A stretch of 61,304 nt of DNA, taken from Clostridium bornimense. GTDB taxonomy: Bacteria > Bacillota > Clostridia > Clostridiales > Clostridiaceae. How positions within the stretch are numbered: position 1 is the first letter of the stretch; each line of letters begins with the position of its first letter. Of the stretch, positions 42,209 through 50,640 are shown in pieces. A program made the translations under genes and the position numbers. Under the pieces are notes generated by a model. It saw nothing but the letters and a program-made list of their open reading frames with translations. It was not told the origin of the DNA and searched no databases. The stretch lies in NCBI RefSeq assembly GCF_018917145.1, contig NZ_JAHLOD010000022.1:1-61304 (forward strand). Direction: 5' to 3'.

Positions 42209-44872
42209 ATGAATTATTTTAGCAAAAGTACAGAAGAAACATTAAAAACATTAAGTTCTTCAAAGGATGGTGGTATTAAGGAGTCAGATGTATCTAAGTT
42301 AAGAGAAAGGTATGGATATAATGAATTTACTAAGGCTCCATCAGATGGACTTATAAAAAGAATTATTGATTCATTATGTGAACCAATGATGCTAATACTA
42401 TTAATTGCATTAGCAATAACCGTTATCATTAATATTATGAAAATCATTCAAGGTCAGCCTACAGAATGGATTGAAACTATAGGTATAATTTTAGCTATTT
42501 CACTTTCAGTTGGTATAAGTTTAGTTACTGAAGGAAAGTCTCAAAAAGCTTTTGACTCATTAAATGATATTAGTGAAGGTATTCTAATTAAAGTAATTCG
42601 TGATGGTGGATTAAAACAAATACCTAAAAATGAATTATTACCAGGAGATATAGTTATTATTGAAACTGGAGACAAGATTCCAGCAGATGGAAGACTTTTA
42701 GAAACAACAGATCTTCAAATAGATGAATCTATGTTAACTGGTGAAAGTATGATGGTTAAGAAAGATAGTAATGCTGTCTTAACTGATGAAAAAACTCCTT
42801 TAGCAGAAAGAAAAAACATGGTTTATTCAGGAACTTACGCAACATTTGGACAAGGACTTATGGTGGTAACTGAAATAGGTGATGCTACTGAAATGGGTGC
42901 TATAGCTAGAGAAATTCAAGGGAATAATCAAGGAAGTACACCACTTCAAGAAAAGTTAGCTAACCTTGGTAAGAATATCGCAAAGATTGGTATAATTGTT
43001 GCTACAGTAGTATTTGCAATAAAAATATTTAGACTTGTATCAACAGGAACTTTAAATATTGATACTGTTGGTGAAGCATTAACAACAAGTATAGCCCTTA
43101 TTGTAGCATCTGTACCAGAGGGACTTCCAACAATAGTGGCAGCTACTTTAGCTATTAATGTTTTGAAGTTGGCTAAGAATAATGCGTTAGTAAAGAAGAT
43201 AGTAGCCTGTGAAACTATAGGGTCTGTAAATGTTATTTGTTCAGATAAGACAGGAACATTAACTAAAAATGAAATGACAGTTATTGATGTTTTTCATAAT
43301 GGCAAATTGACATCTCCGAAAGAATTAGATAATGATTATATGATAATGAATTATAGAGTTAATAGTTCTGCTCAATTAGAAGAAAGCGATGGCAATAAGA
43401 AGTATGTTGGAAATCCAACGGAGGTAGCACTTTTAACATCTATAATGGACATACCAGAAAAAGAAGTAGAAAAAGTGTATCAATATCCATTTAGTTCAGA
43501 TAAAAAATATATGTCTAGTATTATAAAAGATAATGGTGAACTTGTTCTTTATGCAAAAGGAAGTCCAGAAAAAATATTATCTTTTTGTACTAAGGTAATG
43601 CTAGATGGTAAAATTGTAGATTTAACTGAAGATATACAAAGAAATATAGAAGAAGAAATTCAAAATGTACAAGCACAGGCAAGAAGAACTCTTGGATTTG
43701 CTCATAGAACATTAGCTAAGGAATATAATTGGGAAGAGTCTGAATCTATAATAGCTGAAGAAATGATCTTTGATGGATTTGTTTCTATAGCTGATCCTAT
43801 AAGAGAAGATGTATATGGAGCAGTTGAAACTTGTCATAAAGCAGGAATAGATATTAAAATGCTTACTGGTGATAATATCGTTACAGCTAGAGCTATAGCA
43901 AAAGATTTAGGATTATTAGAAGATGACTCAATAGTTTGTGAAGCAGTTGATATAGATGCTATGAGTGATGAGGAATTAAGAAAGGCTCTACCAAAAATAA
44001 AGGTTATTGCAAGAAGTAAGCCTCTTACAAAGATGAGAGTAGTAGAAACACTAATAGCTCTTGGTAATTCTGTTGGTGTTACTGGTGATGGTATTAATGA
44101 TGCTCCAGCATTAAAGAAATCCGATGTTGGTATAGCAATGGGTATTACAGGTACAGAGGTATCTAAAGAAGCAGCAGATATGGTACTTTTAGATGATTCA
44201 TTTACAACTATCGTAAAAGCAGTAGGTTGGGGACGTGGAGTATATGAAAACTTCCAAAAGTTTATTCAATTCCAGCTTACTGTTAATGTAGCAGCAGTTA
44301 TCACTGTACTTCTAGCAGAGTTGTTTAACTTTGGTTCTCCATTTACTCCTCTTCAATTATTATGGATTAACATAATAATGGATGGTCCTTTAGCTATTAC
44401 TTTAGGAATAGAAGTAATGAGAAAAAATATTATGAATGACAAACCAATAAAGAGAGACGCAAGTATAATAACAAAATCAATGATTACCAAGATAATTATC
44501 GGTGGTGTTTATATAGTTGCTATGATATTCTTACTTATGAATACAAATATCTTAGGTGGTACAGAAGCAGAACAACCAACATTAGTATTTAATGCTTTTG
44601 TTTTATTTGCACTATTTAATGTATTTAACTCTAGAAGACTTGATAATGAAAGTATAATCAAAGGATTCTTTTCAAATAAAGTTTTATTAGAAGTATTTGC
44701 AGGAGTATTTGTAATACAAGTTTTAGCTACACAATTCTTAGGTACTATATTTAATACTGTACCATTAAGCTTTATAATGTGGATTAAGGTAATAGCATAC
44801 TCTTTAACTATTGTAGTTTTAGGTGAGGTTATTAGATTTGTAAAAAGAATATTAGATAAAAAGAAAGCATAA
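42209..44872 (+). CDS. P-type IIA cation ATPase, probable Mn2+ (or Ca2+) exporter
   Basis: 887 residues from the ATG behind AAGAGGAGG. Ten predicted membrane segments, actuator motif LTGES, phosphorylated Asp346 in CSDKTGTLTKNE, GDGINDAPAL, and ion-binding PEGLP in M4 with WINIIMDGP in M6, as in SERCA-type calcium pumps. The yybP-ykoY riboswitch directly upstream responds to Mn2+ in other bacteria and controls Mn exporters including P-type ATPases, so manganese export is the best inference despite the Ca2+-type motifs. Confidence 0.93.
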   Translation: MNYFSKSTEETLKTLSSSKDGGIKESDVSKLRERYGYNEFTKAPSDGLIKRIIDSLCEPMMLILLIALAITVIINIMKIIQGQPTEWIETIGIILAISLSVGISLVTEGKSQKAFDSLNDISEGILIKVIRDGGLKQIPKNELLPGDIVIIETGDKIPADGRLLETTDLQIDESMLTGESMMVKKDSNAVLTDEKTPLAERKNMVYSGTYATFGQGLMVVTEIGDATEMGAIAREIQGNNQGSTPLQEKLANLGKNIAKIGIIVATVVFAIKIFRLVSTGTLNIDTVGEALTTSIALIVASVPEGLPTIVAATLAINVLKLAKNNALVKKIVACETIGSVNVICSDKTGTLTKNEMTVIDVFHNGKLTSPKELDNDYMIMNYRVNSSAQLEESDGNKKYVGNPTEVALLTSIMDIPEKEVEKVYQYPFSSDKKYMSSIIKDNGELVLYAKGSPEKILSFCTKVMLDGKIVDLTEDIQRNIEEEIQNVQAQARRTLGFAHRTLAKEYNWEESESIIAEEMIFDGFVSIADPIREDVYGAVETCHKAGIDIKMLTGDNIVTARAIAKDLGLLEDDSIVCEAVDIDAMSDEELRKALPKIKVIARSKPLTKMRVVETLIALGNSVGVTGDGINDAPALKKSDVGIAMGITGTEVSKEAADMVLLDDSFTTIVKAVGWGRGVYENFQKFIQFQLTVNVAAVITVLLAELFNFGSPFTPLQLLWINIIMDGPLAITLGIEVMRKNIMNDKPIKRDASIITKSMITKIIIGGVYIVAMIFLLMNTNILGGTEAEQPTLVFNAFVLFALFNVFNSRRLDNESIIKGFFSNKVLLEVFAGVFVIQVLATQFLGTIFNTVPLSFIMWIKVIAYSLTIVVLGEVIRFVKRILDKKKA

Positions 44873-44882
44873 TATAAAAAGA

Positions 44883-44935
44883 AACTGTTGTATTAATAAA
44901 TAGAAATTTGTTAATGCAACAGTTCTTTTTATTAT
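44883..44935 (+). terminator. ATPase terminator
   Basis: AACTGTTG...ATTAA pairs with TTAAT...CAACAGTT across an AAATTTG loop, followed by CTTTTTATT. Shared stem-loop family. Confidence 0.88.
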
Positions 44936-44939
44936 AGCA

Positions 44940-45050
44940 ATACGTGGGGCACAGGTTAGAAGGCACAAGTAAGGTTAATTTTCCCTAAAGGGAATTTCAT
45001 CCATAATTGTGCACTGTGAACTGACACCTGTGCCTTGTACCACATCATAC
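44940..45050 (+). repeat. MITE-like intergenic repeat, copy D (internal deletion)
   Basis: Starts GGGGCACAGGTTAGAAGGCACAAG and reaches TTAATTTTCCCT as in copy A, then jumps to AAAGGGAATTTCATCCAT, the right arm of the third hairpin, losing about 250 bases. It ends near TGTGCCTTGTACC. No gene is visible in 44940-45243; a TATAAT at 45173-45178 may serve manC. Confidence 0.7.
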
Positions 45051-45243
45051 TTGTGCCTTGACACATTTGTGTGAACTCACCTGTAATGGACTTCATAGTT
45101 CGTTACCTTATTGTTGTGAGTTATAAAATTTACTTATACTGTGCACTTTGCACTGAAAACTGTACACTGATATATAATTGTAGTTATACAGTCTCCTTAA
45201 CATGCATAGATTTATTATAAGATGCATACAGGAGGGGATTTTT

Positions 45244-46311
45244 GTGTTATATGCATTGATATTAGCTGGCGGTAAGGGAACGAGGTTATATCCGCTTTCA
45301 AGGGAAGATAATCCAAAGCAATTTTTAAAAGTAATTAATGATAAAAGTTTTTTAAGAAGTACTGTAGATAGGATTTTAAAATTGATTCCAAGAGAGAACA
45401 TATATGTTGTTACTAATGAGAGATACTTAGATAAAGTTAAAAAAGAATTAGTTGATATTAGGGAAGAAAACATATTTACAGAGCCGCAAAATAAGGAAAC
45501 AGCTACATGTATAGCATTATCTGCTATAAAACTATTAAAAAATGATAAAGATGCTAAGATGGTGGTATTGCCATCTGATCATTATATACAGGGAGAAAGA
45601 GAATATCTAGATACAATACAAAGGGCTTTAGATATATCAGAAAAAAGAAGAGGATTAGTTACCATAGGCATTAAGCCAACTAGACCAGAGACAGGGTATG
45701 GGTATATAAAAGTAGGGGATAGAGTAAATAATAAGATAGGTACTTTTAGAGTTGAGCAGTTTATAGAAAAACCAAACCTTGAAGTTGCTACAGATTTTTA
45801 TTATAGTAATAATTACTTATGGAATTCAGGAATGTTTGTATGGAGAGCAGATGTTTTTTTAAGAGAATTAGAGAGATATGTTCCTAAGATGTATAAAAAT
45901 ATGATGGAAATATATAAAGCAGTAAATACTAAAGAAGAAGAAAAAGTTATTAAAGATCAATATAATCTTATAGAAGGAATTTCTGTTGACTATGGTATAA
46001 TGCAAAAGACAAGAAAGGCATATGTAATAGAAAGCGAATTTATATGGGATGATATAGGTAACTTTAATTCATTAGGAAAGTTTTTATCAAATCAAAGATC
46101 TAATGGAGTAAAAGGAGAAGTATTTACTAGTGAAAGCGAAAATTGTTTTGTATTTGGAGGAAGAAAATTTATTATAACATTTGGAGTAGAAGATTTAATA
46201 ATAGTTGATAGTGAAGATGTATTACTTATAATGAATAAAGATAAAGATCAAGATTTAAAACATTTAGTTGATATAATAAAACGAGATAATAAATTTAGTA
46301 AGTATATATAG
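45244..46311 (+). CDS. manC: Mannose-1-phosphate guanylyltransferase
   Basis: Makes GDP-mannose from mannose-1-phosphate and GTP. 355 residues from GTG 45244 behind AGGAGGGG; the longer frame from 45202 runs through that site. Nucleotidyltransferase signature LAGGKGTRLYPLSREDNPKQF, VLPSDHYI, RPETGYGYI, VEQFIEKPN and WNSGMFVW. No C-terminal isomerase domain. Stands alone, so the GDP-mannose user is elsewhere. Confidence 0.93.
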   Translation: MLYALILAGGKGTRLYPLSREDNPKQFLKVINDKSFLRSTVDRILKLIPRENIYVVTNERYLDKVKKELVDIREENIFTEPQNKETATCIALSAIKLLKNDKDAKMVVLPSDHYIQGEREYLDTIQRALDISEKRRGLVTIGIKPTRPETGYGYIKVGDRVNNKIGTFRVEQFIEKPNLEVATDFYYSNNYLWNSGMFVWRADVFLRELERYVPKMYKNMMEIYKAVNTKEEEKVIKDQYNLIEGISVDYGIMQKTRKAYVIESEFIWDDIGNFNSLGKFLSNQRSNGVKGEVFTSESENCFVFGGRKFIITFGVEDLIIVDSEDVLLIMNKDKDQDLKHLVDIIKRDNKFSKYI

Positions 46312-46320
46312 GTTATAAAA

Positions 46321-46370
46321 GAAGCTATTGCATTAAGTATAACACTACTATATGCAAAGCTTCTTTTTTA
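46321..46370 (+). terminator. manC terminator
   Basis: GAAGCTATTGCAT pairs with ATGCAAAGCTTC (one bulge), followed by TTTTTT. Shared stem-loop family. Confidence 0.88.
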
Positions 46371-46394
46371 TATAGGAAATGGAGAATAAGTATA

Positions 46395-47096
46395 ATGAAT
46401 AATTGTTGTGGCGGTTGTAAGAGAGGATTATGTGCAAAGGATATATCTATTTTTTCATCATTAGATTCTAGTGAATTAACAGAGATTATTGAAAAGATGA
46501 ATCACAAGAGGGTAAATAAAAATGATGTTATTTTTTTAGAAGGTGAAAAGGCCCAAACTTTATATTTTCTTAATGTTGGTAAGATAAAAATATATAAGTA
46601 TACAAAGGATGGAAAAGAGCAAATATTACATATACTTTCTGAGGGAGACTTCTTTGGTGAGTTAAATTTACTTAAGGAATCTAAATATAGATTTAATGCT
46701 AAAGCTATAGAAGAAAGTAAAATTTGTATGTTAAGTAAAGAAAATTTTAAAGAGATTTTATTATATAAACCAGAGATAGCAATTAAGATATTAGAGATAA
46801 TGGGTGAGAGATTATCAGATGTAGAAAGTCTTGCACAAAACTTAGCTACTAATGATATTGATGCAAGAATTGCATTTTTGCTTAAAGAATTATCAGATAA
46901 GTATGGCAAAAATAATGAAGGAAATTTAGTTATCAATTTGCATCTAACTAGAGAAGATATGGCAAGCTATGTTGGAATTACAAGAGAGACTATAAGTAGA
47001 AAACTTAAGAAGTTTGAAGAGGAAGGCATAATAAAAATTGTTGGAACAAAGAAAATTATAATTATTGATAACGAAAAATTAGAAGAATATATTTAA
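46395..47096 (+). CDS. Crp/Fnr-family regulator with N-terminal cysteine cluster
   Basis: 233 residues. N-terminal Cys4, Cys5, Cys8 and Cys13 (NNCCGGCKRGLC), cyclic-nucleotide-binding fold (about 18-140, LEGEKAQTLYFLNVGKIKIYK, GDFFGELNLL), and a C-terminal helix-turn-helix (about 170-225) with LTREDMASYVGITRETISRKL. The recognition helix ETISRKL is close to the FNR/CRP type that reads TTGAT half-sites. The Cys cluster could hold a redox-sensitive Fe-S centre, as in FNR, though the spacing differs. An FNR-like box lies 4 bases after its stop, before gapN. Confidence 0.92.
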   Translation: MNNCCGGCKRGLCAKDISIFSSLDSSELTEIIEKMNHKRVNKNDVIFLEGEKAQTLYFLNVGKIKIYKYTKDGKEQILHILSEGDFFGELNLLKESKYRFNAKAIEESKICMLSKENFKEILLYKPEIAIKILEIMGERLSDVESLAQNLATNDIDARIAFLLKELSDKYGKNNEGNLVINLHLTREDMASYVGITRETISRKLKKFEEEGIIKIVGTKKIIIIDNEKLEEYI

Positions 47097-47100
47097 AAAA

Positions 47101-47142
47101 TTGATTTGAATCACATTTTGTTTCTGCAGATTATTTTATACT
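47101..47142 (+). promoter_or_regulatory. FNR-like box and gapN promoter
   Basis: TTGATTTGAATCAC at 47101-47114 matches the FNR consensus TTGAT-N4-ATCAA except at the last base. A -10 TATACT is at 47137-47142 without a usable -35. The box centre falls about 41.5 bases before the predicted start, the standard position for class II activation. The neighbouring Crp/Fnr protein is the obvious activator. Confidence 0.7.
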
Positions 47143-47177
47143 AATATCACAACATGCAGGAAATGTGAGGTAAGAAA

Positions 47178-48638
47178 ATGAAAGAGATATACGTTAATGA
47201 TTTAAATATAGAGTTAAAAAAATTATTAAATGGTCAATGGATAGAAAGTGAAAGTGGTAAATATATTGATATAAATTCACCTTTAGATGGTTCATTATTA
47301 GGAAGAGTACCAGCAATGAGCAAGGAAGAAGTAGATTTAGCTATAGAAGGTTGTAAGGAAGCTCAAAAGGAATGGAAATTAACTAATGTTTTTGAAAGAG
47401 CAGAAATATTATATAAAGCGGCTGAATTATTAGAAGAAAATATTGATGAATTAGCGAATTTACTTATTATGGAAGTTGCGAAGGATAAAGCGAGTGCTAG
47501 ATCAGAAGTTAGCAGAACGGCAGATTTTATTAGATTTACAGCAGATACTGCTAAAAATATGCAAGGTGAGATTTTACAAGGAGATAGCTTTAAGGGTGGG
47601 ACAAAAAATAAGATAGCTATGGTAACAAGAGAACCCCTTGGCGTTATTTTAGCTATATCACCATTTAACTATCCAGTTAACTTAGCAGCATCAAAAATAG
47701 CACCAGCTATTATCGGTGGTAATACTGTTGCTTTTAAACCAGCAACTCAAGGAAGTTTAAGTGGATTATACTTAGCAGGTATTTTCCAAAAAGCAGGTGT
47801 TCCAGCAGGTGTTATTAATACAATAACAGGTAAAGGTAGTGAAATAGGAGACTATGTTGTTGCACATCCAGATGTTGATTTCATTAACTTTACAGGAAGT
47901 TCAGAAATCGGAGCTAGAATTTCTCAATTGACAAAAATGACTCCTACATTAATGGAACTTGGTGGAAAAGATGCTAGTATTGTTCTAAAAGATGCAGATT
48001 TAGATTTAGCAGCAAAAAACATTGTTGCAGGTGCGTATTCATATTCTGGACAAAGATGTACGGCAATAAAGAGAGTATTAGTAGAAAATGAAGTAGCAGA
48101 TGAATTAGTACAAAAGTTAAAGGAAAAGGTAGAAAAATTAGTTGTAGGAAATCCATTAGAAAAACAAGTGGATATTGTGCCACTTATAGATACTAAAAGT
48201 GCATTATTTGTAGAAGGATTAATAAATGATGCATTGAACAAAGGTGGACAATGTATAGTCGGTGGAAAAAGAGAAGAAAATATAATTTATCCAACACTTA
48301 TTGATTATGTTACTGAAGAAATGGATCTAGCATGGGAAGAGCCATTTGGACCAGTATTACCTATTATAAGAGTTAATAATGTTGAAGAAGCTATCGAAAT
48401 AGCTAATAAATCGGAATACGGATTACAATCATCTGTATTTACTGAAAATATAAATGATGCATTTTATGTTGCAGGTAAACTTGAAGTTGGTACTGTACAA
48501 GTGAATAATAAGACGGAAAGAGGGCCAGATCACTTTCCATTTTTAGGTGTTAAGGACTCAGGAATGGGAGTTCAAGGAATAAGATATTCTATTGAAGCAA
48601 TGACTAGAGTAAAATCTACAGTAATTAATTTAAGATAA
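47178..48638 (+). CDS. gapN: NADP-dependent non-phosphorylating glyceraldehyde-3-phosphate dehydrogenase
   Basis: Oxidises glyceraldehyde-3-phosphate directly to 3-phosphoglycerate, yielding NADPH and skipping the ATP step. 486 residues of the aldehyde dehydrogenase fold: SPFNYPVNLAASKIAPAIIGGN, FTGSSEIG, the catalytic Glu in MELGGKD, and catalytic Cys294 in SGQRCTAIKRV, a context characteristic of GapN rather than other aldehyde dehydrogenases. An FNR-like box precedes it and a flavoreductase gene follows 34 bases later. Confidence 0.93.
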   Translation: MKEIYVNDLNIELKKLLNGQWIESESGKYIDINSPLDGSLLGRVPAMSKEEVDLAIEGCKEAQKEWKLTNVFERAEILYKAAELLEENIDELANLLIMEVAKDKASARSEVSRTADFIRFTADTAKNMQGEILQGDSFKGGTKNKIAMVTREPLGVILAISPFNYPVNLAASKIAPAIIGGNTVAFKPATQGSLSGLYLAGIFQKAGVPAGVINTITGKGSEIGDYVVAHPDVDFINFTGSSEIGARISQLTKMTPTLMELGGKDASIVLKDADLDLAAKNIVAGAYSYSGQRCTAIKRVLVENEVADELVQKLKEKVEKLVVGNPLEKQVDIVPLIDTKSALFVEGLINDALNKGGQCIVGGKREENIIYPTLIDYVTEEMDLAWEEPFGPVLPIIRVNNVEEAIEIANKSEYGLQSSVFTENINDAFYVAGKLEVGTVQVNNKTERGPDHFPFLGVKDSGMGVQGIRYSIEAMTRVKSTVINLR

Positions 48639-48672
48639 TAGTAAGGATAATAAACAGAAGAGGAGAATAGTT

Positions 48673-49425
48673 ATGAGCAACGTATGGAAAGGATATAAGG
48701 ACTTTATAGTATTTGATAAAAAGCAAGAAGATGAATTAGTAACTTCATTTTATTTAAAAGCAGCAGATGGAGCAGAATTACCAAAGCATATACCAGGACA
48801 ATTTATTGCTATAAGGGTTCCACTGGAAGACGGTAAGTATAGTAAAGCAAGACAATACACATTATCAATGGATTCTAAGGAAGATTACTATAGAGTTAGT
48901 ATAAAAAGAGAAGCAGAAGGTAATGTAAGTAAGTTATTATGTGATACTGTAAATGTTGGAGATATAATACAAGGAAGTATTCCTATGGGTAGATTTGTAT
49001 TAAAAGATGGTGATAGTCCTTTAGTATTAATTGGTGGAGGAATCGGAATTACACCAATGTTATCTATGGCTTATGCAACTGTTGGTACAGATAGAAAAGT
49101 TAAGCTGATATATAGTTTAGCAAACTCAAAAAATCATAGTTTTGAAGATGAAATAAATGAATTAGTAAAGAATAATGATAATATAGAATTAACAACAATC
49201 TTTACAAGACCATTAGAAGAAGATAAGTTAGGTGAAGATTTTGATTTCAAAGGAAGAATAAATGCAGAATGGATGAAAGAAAATCTTCCAATGGATGGAG
49301 AGTTTTATTTCTGCGGGCCAATAGAATTTATGAGAACTTTATACAAGGGATTAGAAGCTATGGGTGTAAAAAAAGATGCAATAAATTATGAATTATTTGC
49401 ACCAGGAGAAGATATAACTAAATAG
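48673..49425 (+). CDS. Stand-alone FAD/NAD(P)H oxidoreductase (flavohemoglobin reductase-like)
   Basis: 250 residues, resembling the C-terminal reductase part of Hmp without the globin. FAD-binding ARQYTLS, the NAD(P)H-binding GGGIGITPMLSMA and the C-terminal FCGPIEFMRTLYKGLEAMGVKKDAINYELFAPGE. No ferredoxin or globin domain, so an electron acceptor must be separate. Probably co-transcribed with gapN, which could supply its NADPH. Confidence 0.87.
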   Translation: MSNVWKGYKDFIVFDKKQEDELVTSFYLKAADGAELPKHIPGQFIAIRVPLEDGKYSKARQYTLSMDSKEDYYRVSIKREAEGNVSKLLCDTVNVGDIIQGSIPMGRFVLKDGDSPLVLIGGGIGITPMLSMAYATVGTDRKVKLIYSLANSKNHSFEDEINELVKNNDNIELTTIFTRPLEEDKLGEDFDFKGRINAEWMKENLPMDGEFYFCGPIEFMRTLYKGLEAMGVKKDAINYELFAPGEDITK

Positions 49426-49452
49426 TGAAATTCATATATAGATAACAATAAA

Positions 49453-49502
49453 AAAGAGTTAAGCTTAATGATTAAATTTCATAAGTGGGCTCTTTTTTTA
49501 TA
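49453..49502 (+). terminator. terminator of the gapN-reductase operon
   Basis: AAAGAGTT...CTTA pairs with TAAG...GGCTCTTT (with G-U pairs), followed by TTTTT. Confidence 0.8.
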
Positions 49503-49542
49503 TATAATAAATAAGTAATTTATTGTAGGTATAAATAAGTTG

Positions 49543-49572
49543 TTGATAGAATATACTTTTATGAAATATAAT
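49543..49572 (+). promoter_or_regulatory. promoter of the DUF4097 gene
   Basis: TTGATA-18-TATAAT, 50 bases before the start. Confidence 0.55.
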
Positions 49573-49621
49573 AAAGTAAACGGAGTTTAAGATAAAAAAG
49601 AAGAAGTATGGAGGTGATACT

Positions 49622-50488
49622 ATGAAAAAAGGTAAAGCAACATTGTTGATATTGGCTGTGATAATTGCCTTATCAGGATTATACATAGGTATGAAATTCA
49701 TATTTAGTAAAGGTGAGAAAAATTTAAGTGAAGCATCTGCAGTATCTGAGGATCAACTTGCAAATGAAAAATCCAATAATGACCGGTATCATAATATAGA
49801 TATAAATGATAAAAAAGATATAACAATAGAAGATGTAGAAGAGGTATTTTTAAATTGTACTACAGCTAATATAAGTATTGTAGATAGTGATAAGGAGAAT
49901 ATAGAAGTCCATTTAATTGGTAATACTAAGGTAAAATCTTATGACTATGCACCAAGATTAAATATTGATAAATCAAATGGTAAAGTAGAGATAAATGAGG
50001 TAACAGATAATAATTCTACAGGACTTATAAATATAGGGCAAGAATTGAGTATAGAATTAAAGATTCCTAGAAATTATTCTAATAAGTTATATGTAAACAA
50101 TTTCCTAGGTGATATCAATATATCTAGTAGCAATGAATCTTTAGAATATTTAAGCATAGAGGCTGAAGAAGGGAATATAAATGTTAAAGATATAAAGCCA
50201 AAACAAGTGGTTATTGTAGACAAGGCGGGGAATACTGAGTTACAAAATATAGGCGGAGAAATTAGTGTTGATTCATATTTGGGAGATATAAAAGCAAGCA
50301 ATTTAGAAGCTAATGGAAATGTATATTTAAAAGTAAACAAGGGGAATGTTGAAACAGAACTGTTAAAAGATACATATAAAGTTGTAGCTAAATCAAGTAA
50401 AGGAAAAGTAAAAATAGAAAACTATAAACCTGATAGTGAACTTTTACTAGATATACAGGTAAACGAAGGCGATATAAATGTAAGGTAG
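49622..50488 (+). CDS. DUF4097-type membrane-anchored beta-repeat protein
   Basis: 288 residues. One N-terminal membrane segment (about 6-28), an acidic linker (about 30-65), then repeated short beta strands (NLYVNNFLGDINISSSNESLEYLSIEAEEGNINVKD-like turns) forming the beta-solenoid/adhesin-like DUF4097 fold. GGAGGTGATACT precedes the start. Such proteins often sit near envelope-stress genes; here it is alone and its role is unknown. Confidence 0.82.
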   Translation: MKKGKATLLILAVIIALSGLYIGMKFIFSKGEKNLSEASAVSEDQLANEKSNNDRYHNIDINDKKDITIEDVEEVFLNCTTANISIVDSDKENIEVHLIGNTKVKSYDYAPRLNIDKSNGKVEINEVTDNNSTGLINIGQELSIELKIPRNYSNKLYVNNFLGDINISSSNESLEYLSIEAEEGNINVKDIKPKQVVIVDKAGNTELQNIGGEISVDSYLGDIKASNLEANGNVYLKVNKGNVETELLKDTYKVVAKSSKGKVKIENYKPDSELLLDIQVNEGDINVR

Positions 50489-50538
50489 ACTATATTACAT
50501 TTTATAACATTTAGTATACATAAGAATTTTGGATGTGG

Positions 50539-50571
50539 AGCTGTTGCACGAAGGGGTGACAGCTTTTTTAT
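50539..50571 (+). terminator. terminator of the DUF4097 gene
   Basis: AGCTGT...CAC pairs with GGTG...ACAGCT, followed by TTTTTT. Shared stem-loop family. Confidence 0.85.
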
Positions 50572-50612
50572 ATTAGTGCATAGTTTTCAGTAACTGTGCA
50601 CTGAAATTGTGA

Positions 50613-50640
50613 AATAAAAAAAGGGCTGCATTGCGCAGCC
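50613..50640 (-). terminator. terminator of the first coat glycosyltransferase gene
   Basis: On the minus strand GGCTGC-GCAAT-GCAGCC followed by CTTTTTTTATTT, directly after the stop codon. Confidence 0.9.

Noticed and set aside
46502-46936. 144-codon minus-strand frame inside the Crp/Fnr gene
   Set aside because: Antisense shadow of a recognised protein; no binding site or family features.
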